Assembly: GCF_004794465.1 (NCBI RefSeq)
Contig: NZ_SSDJ01000111.1
Location: 27,290-91,289 of the forward strand
Source of the DNA: Microbacterium sp. K24
GTDB taxonomy: Bacteria > Actinomycetota > Actinomycetes > Actinomycetales > Microbacteriaceae
Reading direction: 5' to 3'
DNA: 64,000 nucleotides
Shown here in pieces: positions 36,615 to 46,054 of the stretch. The stretch's first letter is position 1. Each line of letters begins with the position of its first letter. A model generated the notes under the pieces. The model made no database searches, had not been told where the DNA came from, and was given only the letters and a program-made list of their open reading frames with translations. The translations under genes and the position numbers were made by a program.

Positions 36615-37237
36615 GCGGCCTCCTCCTCGGGTGTGACGGCGGCGGTCGTGGCGAATCCGGCGGCGGCGAGGGTTCGCAGGCCGGTGATGACCCGCTGCTG
36701 GAAGGCCAGGAACGACACCAGCTGCGACAGGGTGATGATGCCGTCGGCGGACCATCCGGCCTCGAGAAGGCGGCTGATATCGCTGCCCGACGCCTCGCGC
36801 GGACGGAACACCAGCAGATGCGTGTGGGCGAGGGCGGCGGCGAGGCGGTCGCCGAGGGCCTGGGCGGCGGCATCCGACGGCGTGTAGCGCTCGCCGTCGG
36901 TGTTCTCCTGCTGCAGCCCTGCCTCCGTGTAGGCGCCGAACGGGCCCTCGACCGCAGCCTCCGCGGCCTCCGCCAGCACGACGGCCGCACGCCGCGGGTC
37001 CGCGGCGAGCGCACGGTCGGCGTAGAACGTGCCGGTCGCATCGGAGCTGCCGGCGAGGCGCGTGGCGAACGCGGCGATCAGCTCGCGCTCCGCCTGCGAC
37101 ACGTGCTCGTCCGAGACCGGGTGGAACAGCGCGTCGAAGCTCGCCTGCAGCTGCTCCCTGGTCACCGGGCGACGACGCCGCAGCGCATCGAGTGCGGGCG
37201 TCACCCCCACGATCTGATCGGCGATGTCGTGTGTCAT
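36611..37237 (-). CDS. CMD-domain protein lacking the CxxC (resembles TIGR04029, Avi_7170 family)
   Basis: The 208-residue protein is a second carboxymuconolactone-decarboxylase-like protein, but no Cys is present anywhere, so it cannot do AhpD-type dithiol chemistry. LIAAFATRLAGSSDATGTFY and IITLSQLVSFLAFQQRVITGL fit the CMD helices. It could be a partner subunit of the CxxC-bearing neighbour, or have another chemistry. It overlaps the monooxygenase upstream and the AhpD-like gene downstream by ATGA, so the three are translated together. Confidence 0.78.
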   Translation of the reverse strand: MTHDIADQIVGVTPALDALRRRRPVTREQLQASFDALFHPVSDEHVSQAERELIAAFATRLAGSSDATGTFYADRALAADPRRAAVVLAEAAEAAVEGPFGAYTEAGLQQENTDGERYTPSDAAAQALGDRLAAALAHTHLLVFRPREASGSDISRLLEAGWSADGIITLSQLVSFLAFQQRVITGLRTLAAAGFATTAAVTPEEEAA

Positions 37238-38262
37238 GCCTTCTCCTTGATGATGTCGGTGGTGTCGGCGAGCGCGTACCCGAGGGCCGGCGCGACCTGT
37301 TCGGCGAAGAGCTCGATCGAACGCAGCACGTGCTCGTGCGGAGCGTCGACCGAGTGCACCTGGAAGGCGACCTCGGTCGCACGGGCCAGCGTGGCGTCGG
37401 CGGCCAGCGACTCGGCCACCTGCTCCGGCGTGCCCAGGTGCGTGTCGAGAGCGGCGATCAGCTCGTCGAGGTCGTCTCCCGGGATGGTCTGACCCTGCCG
37501 GCGGAACCCCTCGGCCGCACGGCGCAGGCCGACCTCAGCGAAACGGAGCGCCTCGGCGCGGTCGTCCGCGACGAACACCGTGCGCGACGCGGTGATCCGC
37601 GGCGTCGCTTCGGCGGGCAGCGCGTCGAGATACGCATCGATGATGGGGTCCTGCAGAGCCGACAGCGGCGCATGCAGCGCATCCTCCCTCCGCGGCTGCG
37701 TGCGCGAGAGCAGCAGGCCGTGGCCGTGGATGCCGGCGCGATGACCGCCCGGCGCCGAGAAGGTCGCCTGCCAGATGCGGTCGGCGAGGCCGGCGGCATC
37801 CGGGTAGAGGGTGTTGCCGGCGCCGATGTCACGGCCGCCCAGGGCGTCGAGCAGTACCGCGAGCTTGCGGTCGTACGTCGGCGCCTTGTCGCGCACATCC
37901 TCGCCGAACGGCACGAACGACGACGGGGTGCCGCCGCTGCCGAGACCGAGGTCGAGGCGACCATCCGACAGCAGGTCGGCGACCACGGCATCCTCCGCGA
38001 CGCGCACGGGGTCTTCCAGCGGCAGCGTGATCACACCGGTGCCGAGGCGGATGCGCGTCGTGCGCGCCGCGATGCTCGCCAGGAACACCAGCGGGGACGG
38101 CAGTCCGCCCTCTGCGGCACGGAAGTGATGCTGCGCGACCCACGCCCGCCCGATGCCGACGCTCTCTGCGCGCTGGATCTGCTCGGCGGCGAGCGCGTAG
38201 CGCTCCCCGGGCGCCGCATCATCGAGCAGGCGCGTGAAGAAGGCGACGGTGGGAGCGGTCAT
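37234..38262 (-). CDS. Luciferase-like FMN monooxygenase (resembles TIGR04027, KPN_01858 family)
   Basis: The 342-residue protein is a bacterial-luciferase-type TIM barrel. RAWVAQHHFRAAEGGLPSPLVFLA near residue 40 and IRLGTGVITLPLEDPVRVAEDA are the flavin-site strands of this superfamily, and LSDGRLDLGLGSGG follows. Such enzymes use reduced FMN from a separate reductase plus oxygen. The subfamily is conserved together with a family 5 binding protein, dipeptide permeases and two CMD proteins, all present here, but its substrate is not known. It overlaps the upstream fused ATPase and the downstream CMD gene by 4 bp each. Confidence 0.85.
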   Translation of the reverse strand: MTAPTVAFFTRLLDDAAPGERYALAAEQIQRAESVGIGRAWVAQHHFRAAEGGLPSPLVFLASIAARTTRIRLGTGVITLPLEDPVRVAEDAVVADLLSDGRLDLGLGSGGTPSSFVPFGEDVRDKAPTYDRKLAVLLDALGGRDIGAGNTLYPDAAGLADRIWQATFSAPGGHRAGIHGHGLLLSRTQPRREDALHAPLSALQDPIIDAYLDALPAEATPRITASRTVFVADDRAEALRFAEVGLRRAAEGFRRQGQTIPGDDLDELIAALDTHLGTPEQVAESLAADATLARATEVAFQVHSVDAPHEHVLRSIELFAEQVAPALGYALADTTDIIKEKA

Positions 38263-39875
38263 GCGGGGATCTCCGTTCGACCGGGCACCGCGGCGAGCAG
38301 CTCCCGGGTGTAATCGTGCTGCGGATCGCGGAACAGCTCCTCGGTCGGCCCTTCTTCGACGACACGGCCGCGACGCATCACCGAGACCGTGTGGCTGATC
38401 CGTCGCACGACGGCGAGGTCGTGCGAGATGAAAAGGTACGTGAGGCCGAGCTCGGCCTGCAGCGAGGTGAGCAGTTCGAGGATGCGCGCCTGCACGGTGA
38501 CGTCGAGCGCCGAGACCGCCTCGTCGAGCACGACGATCTCAGGATCGATCGCCAGGGCTCGAGCGATCGCGACGCGCTGCCGCTGCCCGCCGGACAGCTC
38601 CTGCGGCGTGCGCCGCGCGACGTCCGCCGGAAGCGAGACGCGATCGAGGAGGGCCAGGGCGCGCTCCCGGCGTTCCGCGCGCGAGCCGAGCCGGAAGTTC
38701 TGCAGCGGCTCGGCGACGATGTCGACGATCTGCTGACGGGGATCGAGCGAGGCGAACGGGTTCTGGTACACGAGCTGGATGCGGCGGCGCAGCGCCCGCA
38801 GCTGCTCGCGCGAGGCGCGGGTGACGTCCTCGCCCGCGACCTCGACGGTGCCGGCATCCGGCTGCTGGAATCGCGTGATGAGACGCGCGGTCGTGGTCTT
38901 GCCGGAACCGGACTCCCCCACCAGCGCGTGCGTCGTGCCCTTGCGCACCCGGAACGACACGTCGTCCACGGCGCGGAAGCGCTCGCGCCCGCCGACCCGG
39001 AACTCCTTCACGAGTCCGTCGGCGACGATGGCGTACGGGTTCTCCGCCGCGACCGCGGCCGCATCGCGCAGGAACGGCGGAGCATCGGGGCGCCGGAAGC
39101 CGGTCGTGAACGCCGGGGCATCGGCGAGCAGCTGCTTCGTGTACGCGTCGGTCGGCGCGGCGAGCACGTCCGCGCTCGCGCCCTGCTCGACGATCCGGCC
39201 GTCCTTCAGCACGACCAGCCGTTCGGCGCGGTCGGCGGCGACGCCCAGGTCGTGGGTGACGAGCAGGATGCTCGTGCCCTCCTCGCGCCGGAGCTCATCG
39301 AGCAGATCGAGCACCTTCCGCTGCACCGTGGCGTCGAGCGCACTCGTGGGCTCGTCGGCGATGAGCAGGCGGGGTCCGAGCGCGATCGCGGTGGCGATCA
39401 GCACGCGCTGCCGCATGCCGCCGGAGAGCTCGTGCGGATGCTGGCGGGCACGCAGGTCGGGATCGTCGATGCCGACACGGTCGAGCAGTTCGAGGACCCT
39501 GGCCCGACGCGAGCGGCGGTCCCGGTGCCCGTGCAGCCGCAGGATCTCCTCGACCTGCGCGCCGATCGGGCGCACCGGGTCGAGCGACGTGGTCGGGTCC
39601 TGTGGCACGAGGCCGATCGCCGGCCCGCGGATGCCGCGCAGCGCACGGTCCGACCAGCCGGAGATGTCGAGATCGCCGAGCCGCACGCTTCCTCCGTCGA
39701 CACGTCCGCCGGCGGGCAGCAGCCCGAGCAGAGCATGCGCGGTGGTGGACTTGCCCGATCCGGACTCGCCGACGAGCGCGAGGGTCTCCCCTTCGGCGAT
39801 CTCGAACGAGATGCCGTGCACGACCTCGCGCCCACCGTAGGAGATGCGCAGATCGGTCGCTGCGAGAACGCTCAT
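38259..39875 (-). CDS. Fused dual ATPase of the second dipeptide-type importer
   Basis: The 538-residue protein joins two ABC ATPase domains. The first has Walker A GESGSGKST (36-44) and LSGGMRQRVLIATA; the second has GESGSGKTTTAR and LSGGQRQRVAIARA. Both carry DEPTSALD or DEAVSALD at Walker B and D-loop. It powers the permeases at 39872-41730. In contrast, the sister transporter at 46055-49653 keeps D and F as separate genes. The ATG at 39875 overlaps the permease stop by 4 bp. Confidence 0.94.
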   Translation of the reverse strand: MSVLAATDLRISYGGREVVHGISFEIAEGETLALVGESGSGKSTTAHALLGLLPAGGRVDGGSVRLGDLDISGWSDRALRGIRGPAIGLVPQDPTTSLDPVRPIGAQVEEILRLHGHRDRRSRRARVLELLDRVGIDDPDLRARQHPHELSGGMRQRVLIATAIALGPRLLIADEPTSALDATVQRKVLDLLDELRREEGTSILLVTHDLGVAADRAERLVVLKDGRIVEQGASADVLAAPTDAYTKQLLADAPAFTTGFRRPDAPPFLRDAAAVAAENPYAIVADGLVKEFRVGGRERFRAVDDVSFRVRKGTTHALVGESGSGKTTTARLITRFQQPDAGTVEVAGEDVTRASREQLRALRRRIQLVYQNPFASLDPRQQIVDIVAEPLQNFRLGSRAERRERALALLDRVSLPADVARRTPQELSGGQRQRVAIARALAIDPEIVVLDEAVSALDVTVQARILELLTSLQAELGLTYLFISHDLAVVRRISHTVSVMRRGRVVEEGPTEELFRDPQHDYTRELLAAVPGRTEIPA

Positions 39876-40765
39876 CGCGTGTTCCTTCCCAGGCGGTGGC
39901 TGATGCGGTTGGCGCTGAGCACCACCACGACCACGACGAGACCCGGCAGGGCCGTGAGCCACCAGGCGGTGCCGATGTAGTTGCGTCCCTCGGCGATCAG
40001 GAGACCCCACTCCGGCGTGGGCGGCGGTGCACCGTAGCCGAGAAAGCCGAGCGTCGAGATCGCGAGGATCGCCGCGCCGAACTGCAGGGCGGCGAGCGCC
40101 ACGATCGGGGTGAGCGAGTTGGGCAGCACGTGCCGCCGGAGCACCGCGAAGAACGTGGCGCCGCTGCCGTACGCGGCCTCGACGTACTCGGTGCGCCGCA
40201 CCCGGGCGACCTCGGCGCGCATCAGGCGCGCGAAGGCGGCGATGCTGCCGAGGCCGACGGCGATGGCGGCGTTCACCGTGCCGAACCCGAGCAGGATGAT
40301 CACCGACAGCGACAGCAGCAGACCGGGGATCGCGAGCAGCACATCGACCACCCGCATCAGCACGTCATCGAGCACGCCGCCGACCGCTCCGGCGATCGCG
40401 CCGATCAGCGTGCCCACGCCGAGTCCCACCGTGACGGCGATCAGTGCCCCGGAGAGCGAATGCACCGCACCGTGCACGACGCGGCCGAACAGGTCGCGAC
40501 CGAGCGTGTCGGTGCCGAACCAGTGCGCCGCGCTCGGCGGCAGGAGCTTGTCGGCGGGTTCGCCGGTCAGCGGGTCGCCCGGCGCGAACGCCCCGGGGAT
40601 CACCGCCCACAGGATCGCCAGCACGACGACGGCGATCGCCAGGTACAGCCCCCAGGGGCGCGAAGGACGCCGCACGCGAGGCCGGATGGAGGCCTGGCCT
40701 GCGGCGTCCGCCTCCTGCTCCGGGATCACCGGAGTCGGAAGGGTGGTGAGAACAGGGACGGTCAT
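39872..40765 (-). CDS. ABC importer permease, DppC type (second module)
   Basis: The 297-residue protein has a long cytoplasmic N-terminus, a first helix (YLAIAVVVLAILWAVIPGAF), then HWFGTDTLGRDLFGRVVHG, the hallmark of DppC/OppC permeases, and five more helices. The ATPase-contact loop follows YVEAAYGSGATFFAVLRRHV. Overlaps with its neighbours by 4 bp at each end place it in the operon from 43395 to 36012. Confidence 0.93.
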   Translation of the reverse strand: MTVPVLTTLPTPVIPEQEADAAGQASIRPRVRRPSRPWGLYLAIAVVVLAILWAVIPGAFAPGDPLTGEPADKLLPPSAAHWFGTDTLGRDLFGRVVHGAVHSLSGALIAVTVGLGVGTLIGAIAGAVGGVLDDVLMRVVDVLLAIPGLLLSLSVIILLGFGTVNAAIAVGLGSIAAFARLMRAEVARVRRTEYVEAAYGSGATFFAVLRRHVLPNSLTPIVALAALQFGAAILAISTLGFLGYGAPPPTPEWGLLIAEGRNYIGTAWWLTALPGLVVVVVVLSANRISHRLGRNTR

Positions 40766-41730
40766 GCCGGCACCTCCTGCAGCGTGCGAGGGGTCGTCGC
40801 CCTCGCCGCGTTCCGCTGGCGAGGATCGATGAGCGGGGTGACGAGGTCGACGGCGAAGCTGATCAGCACGAACCCGAGGGCGGAGAGCAGCACGACGCCC
40901 TGCAGCACCGGGATGTCCTGGTTCGCCACAGCCTGTTCGGTGAGGCGGCCGACACCGGTGCGGCCGAACACGGTCTCGGTGACCACGGCGCCGCCGACGA
41001 GTTCGCCGAACAGGACGCCCGCGATCGTGAGGCTCGGCACGGCCGCGTTGCGGGCGACCGAGCGGGTGAGCACCCAGAGGGGCGGAGCGCCCTTGGCGCG
41101 CACGACCGTGATGAACGGCTGGGCCTGCACCTGGTCGATGCTCCGCACCAGCACCTGCGCCAGCGGCGCCGAGATCGGCACGGCCAGCGTGAGCACCGGC
41201 AGGATGAGCCCCGCCACCGGATCGGCGCCGACGATCGGCACCCAGCCGAGCCCGAACGAGAACACCTGGATGAGAAGGATCCCGAGCCAGAACACCGGCA
41301 CCGCCACGAACAGCCCGGGGATCTGGCGCAACCCGTCGCGCAGCCAGGCGAATCGGGCGAGGGACGAGAGACCCGCGACCAGCACCGCGATGACCAGCGC
41401 CACGACCAGCCCGAGGAAGGCGAGCAGCAGTGTCGACGGCAGCGCCTCGCCCAGCATCGTGAGCACCGGAGTGCCGAACTGCGTCGAGTACCCGAAGTCC
41501 CCGGCGAGGAAGCCGAGTCCCGCGTGCAGGTACTGCTGCCACCACGGCAGGTCGGCGCCGTACGTCGCCCGGATGTTGTCGAGCTGATCCGGCGAGAGCC
41601 CGAGGCTGGGGTCGGCGAACTTGATCAGGATCGCATCGCCCGGCAGCAGCTGCAGCAGGAAGAAGGTGGCCGTGAAGGCCGCGATCAGAACGATCGCGGC
41701 CTGCCCGGCTCGTCGGAGGACGAAGCTCAT
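40762..41730 (-). CDS. ABC importer permease, DppB type (second module)
   Basis: The 322-residue protein begins MSFVLRRAGQAAIVLIAAF, contains LLQLLPGDAILIKFADPSL in place of the usual PGDP segment and six helices, with the coupling loop VRAKGAPPLWVLTRSVARNA. It forms the channel with the DppC partner. The gene starts 30 bp after the binding-protein stop, the only gap in this part of the operon. Confidence 0.93.
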   Translation of the reverse strand: MSFVLRRAGQAAIVLIAAFTATFFLLQLLPGDAILIKFADPSLGLSPDQLDNIRATYGADLPWWQQYLHAGLGFLAGDFGYSTQFGTPVLTMLGEALPSTLLLAFLGLVVALVIAVLVAGLSSLARFAWLRDGLRQIPGLFVAVPVFWLGILLIQVFSFGLGWVPIVGADPVAGLILPVLTLAVPISAPLAQVLVRSIDQVQAQPFITVVRAKGAPPLWVLTRSVARNAAVPSLTIAGVLFGELVGGAVVTETVFGRTGVGRLTEQAVANQDIPVLQGVVLLSALGFVLISFAVDLVTPLIDPRQRNAARATTPRTLQEVPA

Positions 41731-41760
41731 CGGTGCACCGTGCTCATCGGTCCGTGCTCA

Positions 41761-43395
41761 TCAGTGCTCGGCGAGCCAGACGCCGGAGAAGCTCGGACGA
41801 CCCACCGACTCGAAGGCCACACCCTGCACGTAGGTCGCCGCTCCGTAGACCTGCGGCTCCTCGAACAGCGGGATCACGTACGCCTGCTCGGCGATGTAGT
41901 CCTGCACGGCCTGAGAGGCGGCGACGCGCTTGTCGGCGTCGGGTTCGGATGCCACGGCGAGCAGCAGAGCGTCGAGCTCGGCGTCGTTCGAGATGAGCGT
42001 GTCGCGGTTCTTCGTGAAGTACTGGCTCTTGATCACGTCGAGGTCAGCACGGCCGACCATGGAGTGGTAGAAGCCGGTCTTGAGCGGATCGCGGTTGTCC
42101 TGGGCGGCGCTGCCGGCATCTCCGGGCTTGACCGTGAGCTCGACCCCGACCTTCGCCAGCTGCTGCGCGACGAGCTCGAGCGTCTGCTTCGACAGCGGCT
42201 GGGGCTTCGCCTCGTAGACGGTGAACGCGAGCCGCTCGCCGTCCTTCTCGCGGATGCCGTCGGCTCCGGGCTCCCATCCGGCCTCGTCGAGCAGCTCCTC
42301 GGCCTTGTCGGGGTCGAAGGCGTAGTGCTCCGACTCGTCCTTGAAGCCCAGCGCCTGGGAGGAGAGGACCGACTTCGCGACCGGGTAGTTCTCGGTGAAG
42401 AGCGTGTCGACGACCTCCTGTGCGTCGACCGCGGCCACGAGGGCCTGGCGGACGCGGATATCGGTGAGAAGCGGGTTGCTGGGACGCAGGCTGATCGCGT
42501 TGTTCACACCGCGGGTCTGCGGGGCGTAGAGCGTGAAGCCCGCGCTCTCGACGCGGTCCTCGTCGAAGGCCTGCACGTAGCGGACGTAGTCGGCCTGACC
42601 GGCGAGCAGCGAGCCGATGCGCACCGAATCCTCGGGGGTGACGAGCACGTGCACCGCGTCCACGTAGGGGCGGCCCTGGTTCTCGGCGCTCTCCGGCGCC
42701 CAGGCGTAGTCGTCGCGGGCCGTGAGCGTGTACTCGGTGCCGAGCTTCTCGTCGGTCACGGTGAACGGACCGGAGCCGATGATCTTCTCGGCATTGCCGG
42801 CGCCGAAGTCCTCGATCGTGCCGTCGAGGGTCTCGGGCGAGAGGAGACCGGAGTTGATCGTCGACGTCGCCTGGAGGAAGCCCGGAGCCGGTGCGGAGAA
42901 GCGGAACGTGACGGTGTCCGCATCGACGACCTCGCTGCTGGCGTAGTTGTTGATGGCCTCGGAGACCGTGAGCCCGCGCTCGGCGTTGCCGAGACCGTAG
43001 GTGTCGAAGTTCTTCGCGACGGCGGCCGCGTCGAGCGGAGTGCCGTCGGAGAAGGTGACGTCGGACTTCAGGTCGAACGTGTACTCGGTGGCGTCGTCGT
43101 TCACGGTCCAGTCCGTGGCGATCCACGGCTCGATCTCGAGGGACTCCGGATTCTGCCAGGTCAGGCGGGCGGCGATGTTGTTCACGACGCCGCCGTTCGG
43201 GTAGAAGCCGGCCTGCGGCGGGTACAGGTTCGTGTAGGTCTGGTGCTCGAGGTAGGTGAGCGTGCCTCCGGTGACGGGGTCGCTCCCCGCCGCCGGCGCG
43301 TTCGCCGGTGCCGGTGAGGAGGCGCAGGCGGCGAGCCCCGCCGCGAGGACGAGAGGAAGCGCGACGGCTGCTGCGCGGACGAGACGGCGGTTCAT
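41761..43395 (-). CDS. Family 5 solute-binding lipoprotein (resembles TIGR04028, KPN_01854 family)
   Basis: The 544-residue protein has a signal peptide with lipobox LAAC (about residues 21-24) and a family 5 binding domain: GGTLTYLEHQTYTNLYPPQA, then NNIAARLTWQNPESLEIEPW. This wording fits the binding proteins found with KPN_01858-type monooxygenases. It should capture an unknown small solute outside the cell for the DppBC-type permeases. The ATG at 43395 has AGGAGG upstream and is preferred to one 60 bases earlier, which would add a basic stretch before the signal peptide. Confidence 0.9.
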   Translation of the reverse strand: MNRRLVRAAAVALPLVLAAGLAACASSPAPANAPAAGSDPVTGGTLTYLEHQTYTNLYPPQAGFYPNGGVVNNIAARLTWQNPESLEIEPWIATDWTVNDDATEYTFDLKSDVTFSDGTPLDAAAVAKNFDTYGLGNAERGLTVSEAINNYASSEVVDADTVTFRFSAPAPGFLQATSTINSGLLSPETLDGTIEDFGAGNAEKIIGSGPFTVTDEKLGTEYTLTARDDYAWAPESAENQGRPYVDAVHVLVTPEDSVRIGSLLAGQADYVRYVQAFDEDRVESAGFTLYAPQTRGVNNAISLRPSNPLLTDIRVRQALVAAVDAQEVVDTLFTENYPVAKSVLSSQALGFKDESEHYAFDPDKAEELLDEAGWEPGADGIREKDGERLAFTVYEAKPQPLSKQTLELVAQQLAKVGVELTVKPGDAGSAAQDNRDPLKTGFYHSMVGRADLDVIKSQYFTKNRDTLISNDAELDALLLAVASEPDADKRVAASQAVQDYIAEQAYVIPLFEEPQVYGAATYVQGVAFESVGRPSFSGVWLAEH

Positions 43396-43521
43396 GGGGA
43401 GAGGCCTCCTGGGCTTCGGGTGCGAGGGTGTCGCGGAGGTTCGAGGTGGCTTCACGCTAGGGAACGCGGATGCCGCGCCGCGACGCGACCGACACCGACA
43501 GTCGCGAAGCGAAACCTCTCG
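43396..43521 (-). promoter_or_regulatory. Spacer with probable promoter of the second importer module
   Basis: TAGCGT (43459 to 43454) is a -10 candidate giving a leader of about 55 bases with a good AGGAGG. Upstream lie CGACACCG (43490-43497) and CGAAGCGAA (43505-43513), both also present before the sister binding-protein gene at 51181. The 126-bp gap suggests a separate transcript. Confidence 0.4.
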
Positions 43522-44904
43522 TCATGCGTCGACACGGGAGGAAATGCGCAGCCGGTCGCGCAGGGTCGCCCCGTCGCGATCCGTGTCGCCCGCAAGCAGT
43601 CCACGACGACGCAGCTCGGGCGCTGCGAGGCGCGTGAACGCCTCGAACTGCGCCGGCTGGAAGGCGGACAGCACGTTGAAGCCGTCCGCCGCTCCGGCAT
43701 CGCGCCAGCTCTCGAAATGATCCGCGATGAGGTGCGCATCGCCCACCACGAATGCGGCGGGCACGGCGTGCGCGGCGACGAGGTGACGCCAGGTCAGCGG
43801 CCGCCTGCCCGAGACGGCCAGACCGGCGATGCGGGACACCCGCTCGATCAGCGCGGCGCCGCCCTCCCCCAGGCGTGCCGCATCGTCCGCGGCGACCTGA
43901 TCGTCGAAGGCGACCGCGCGCAGCGGGTCGTCGGCTGCGACGCCGAGCGCGTCCGCGAGGGCGTCGACCGTCCGGTTCGGCGGGAACGCGGTGCGCGCCG
44001 GCTGGTGCCCCTCGGCGAGCGGCACGAGCGCGAGCAGTCGTTCCACGATGCGGTGCGCCTCGGCATCCGTCTCCGCGACCACCGGCAGCACCGGGGCAAT
44101 CACCTTCAGCGACGCGGGCGACCGGCCGGCATCCGCCGCGATCGTGCGGAGCTGTGCACGGGTGGCGATCGCATCGGCGATGTTCGGCGCTGCGATGAGG
44201 GCGAGGTCGGCCTCGGTGGCCGCGAGCGCCCGCGATCGCGGCGACGTGCCGGCATGCACGATCGGGATCCGCCCCTGCGGCGGGCGGGCGACGTTCAGCG
44301 GGCCGGTGACCCGTATCTGCGCACCGTGCAGATCGGCGCTGCGGAGACCGGCGGGATCGATGAGCACGCCGCGTTCGGCATCCGCGATCCAGGCATCCTC
44401 GTCCCAGGAGTCCCAGAGCCGGCGCAGGGCGGTGACGAACTCCTCGGCGCGGTCGTAGCGCGTCTCGTTGTCGGCGTGCGCGTCGCGGCCGTGGTTGCCT
44501 GCGGCGCGCGGCTCGGCGCCGGTGACGAGATTGATCCCGGCGCGCCCTCCGGTGAGCACGTCGAGCGAGGCCAGCGACCGCGCGGTCGTGTAGGGGTCGC
44601 CGTAGGTGGTGTTGACCGTGGCGATCAGCCCGATGCGCGACGTCACGCCGGCGAGGAACAGCACGGCGCTGACGGGATCGATACGCGCGAGGAGGTACGG
44701 ATCGCGGAACTCGAGGTCGGGTCCGGTCGCCAGCCAGTCCCCGAAGAAGAGATAGTCGAGTACGGCCTCCTCGCCTTCTCTGGCGATGTGGCGGAGGATG
44801 TCGGCGTCGGTCGCCGGGTCGCGATGCGCGCCGGGGTGTCGCCAGCCCGACGGGTAGGCGCCGAGCGTGCGCACCATGGCGCCGATGATGAGAGGTTCGG
44901 TCAT
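43522..44904 (-). CDS. NtaA/SnaA/DszA-family FMN-dependent monooxygenase
   Basis: The 460-residue protein belongs to the longer luciferase-like group that includes nitrilotriacetate monooxygenase, dibenzothiophene-sulfone monooxygenase and the Bacillus YxeK/YtnJ enzymes that cleave S-substituted cysteines. Diagnostic segments are GYPSGWRHPGAH-like LGAYPSGWRHPGAH, LDVLTGGRAGINLVTG, NETRYDRAEEFV and the C-terminal FNVLSAFQPAQFEAFTRLAA. It needs reduced FMN. It lies 14 bp after another luciferase-like gene, downstream of a complete dipeptide-type importer, which fits oxidative attack on an imported amino-acid-like or organosulfur compound. The exact substrate is inferred only by context. Confidence 0.88.
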   Translation of the reverse strand: MTEPLIIGAMVRTLGAYPSGWRHPGAHRDPATDADILRHIAREGEEAVLDYLFFGDWLATGPDLEFRDPYLLARIDPVSAVLFLAGVTSRIGLIATVNTTYGDPYTTARSLASLDVLTGGRAGINLVTGAEPRAAGNHGRDAHADNETRYDRAEEFVTALRRLWDSWDEDAWIADAERGVLIDPAGLRSADLHGAQIRVTGPLNVARPPQGRIPIVHAGTSPRSRALAATEADLALIAAPNIADAIATRAQLRTIAADAGRSPASLKVIAPVLPVVAETDAEAHRIVERLLALVPLAEGHQPARTAFPPNRTVDALADALGVAADDPLRAVAFDDQVAADDAARLGEGGAALIERVSRIAGLAVSGRRPLTWRHLVAAHAVPAAFVVGDAHLIADHFESWRDAGAADGFNVLSAFQPAQFEAFTRLAAPELRRRGLLAGDTDRDGATLRDRLRISSRVDA

Positions 44905-44918
44905 GGCTGCGGATCGGG

Positions 44919-46049
44919 TCAGGCGACCCGCTCCTCGCTCTCCGCCGCGCGCGCCTCGTCACGCAGACGCGCCCCCTCGCGCAGGGCGGGGACGAGCTCG
45001 CGACCCCAGTCCTGCACGTCGCCGAGCGGATCGAACCCGCGGATCAGGAAGCGCGTCACGCCGAGGTCGTAGTACTTCAGCAGGGCCTCGGCCACCTGTT
45101 CGGGCGTGCCGACAGGGGCCGTCGAGTTGCCGGAGGGCCCGGTGAGGCGCGTGATGCCCAGCCACAGCCGCTCGTCGTGCACGTCTCCCCGCTGCGCATG
45201 CTGCTGCAGGCGGTCCGCCGACACGGCGCTCTTCTCGCGCTGCAGCGGGCGGGCGAAGCTGAGCGTGTTGTCCGAGGAGCGGCTGTTGATGACCGCCTCG
45301 GTCTCGGCGTAGATCCGGTCCGCCTTCGCCCACGCCTCCTCCTCGGTGTCGGCGATGATCGGCCGCGTCGAGAGACTGAACTCCACGGTGCGTCCGGCTT
45401 TCGCCGCCGCGGCGCGGATCGTGCGGATGTGCTCCGCGACGTCGGCGAGGGGCTCGCCGAACAGCATGTAGACGTCGGCGCCGTTCGCGCCGACCTCGAC
45501 CGCACCCTCGGAGAGTCCGCCGAAGAAGATCGGGATGCCGGCATCCGTCGCCGGCTTCACGGCCGAGAACGCGCCCTCGAACCGGTAGAAGTCGCCGTCG
45601 TAGTCGAACGGCTCGTCCGATGAGAGCGTGCGCCGCAGCACCTCGATGAACTCCCCCGTGCGCCGATACCGGTCGGACTTCTCGCTGAAGTCGCCGTCAC
45701 GACGCTGATCGGCCTCGCTGCCGCCGCTGATGTGGTGGATCGCGATGCGTCCGCCGCCGGTGAGATGGTCGAGCGTGGCGAGCTTGCGGGCGACGACCGT
45801 CGGAGCGACGAAGCCGGGGCGGTGCGCGATGAGCACCTTGAGGCGCTCGGTCGCGTGCAGCGCGGCGGCGGCGACCGCGAACCCGTCCGGCGAGCTCGCG
45901 CTGTAGCCGATGAGCACGCGGTCGAAGCCGGCCTCCTCGTGCGCGCGGGAGAAGTCCCGCACGTAGGCGGGGTCGACGACAGGACCGGTCACGGCCTTCG
46001 ATTCCGACCCTGCGGTCGTCGCGATCATTCCGAGCAGTTCGATGGGCAT
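44919..46049 (-). CDS. SsuD-like FMNH2-dependent monooxygenase
   Basis: The 376-residue protein resembles alkanesulfonate monooxygenase SsuD. It has FDRVLIGYSASSPDGFAVAA, LIAHRPGFVAPTVVARKLATLDHLTGGRI-type segments (split here by an extra Gly), HISGGSEADQRRDGDF, and a C-terminal YYDLGVTRFLIRGFDPLGD that closes over the active site in SsuD. SsuD releases sulfite from alkanesulfonates using FMNH2 and oxygen. The importer upstream is dipeptide-type rather than the usual SsuABC, so the substrate may be a sulfonate or a thioether of amino-acid size. Confidence 0.87.
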   Translation of the reverse strand: MPIELLGMIATTAGSESKAVTGPVVDPAYVRDFSRAHEEAGFDRVLIGYSASSPDGFAVAAAALHATERLKVLIAHRPGFVAPTVVARKLATLDHLTGGGRIAIHHISGGSEADQRRDGDFSEKSDRYRRTGEFIEVLRRTLSSDEPFDYDGDFYRFEGAFSAVKPATDAGIPIFFGGLSEGAVEVGANGADVYMLFGEPLADVAEHIRTIRAAAAKAGRTVEFSLSTRPIIADTEEEAWAKADRIYAETEAVINSRSSDNTLSFARPLQREKSAVSADRLQQHAQRGDVHDERLWLGITRLTGPSGNSTAPVGTPEQVAEALLKYYDLGVTRFLIRGFDPLGDVQDWGRELVPALREGARLRDEARAAESEERVA

Positions 46050-46054
46050 GGCTG

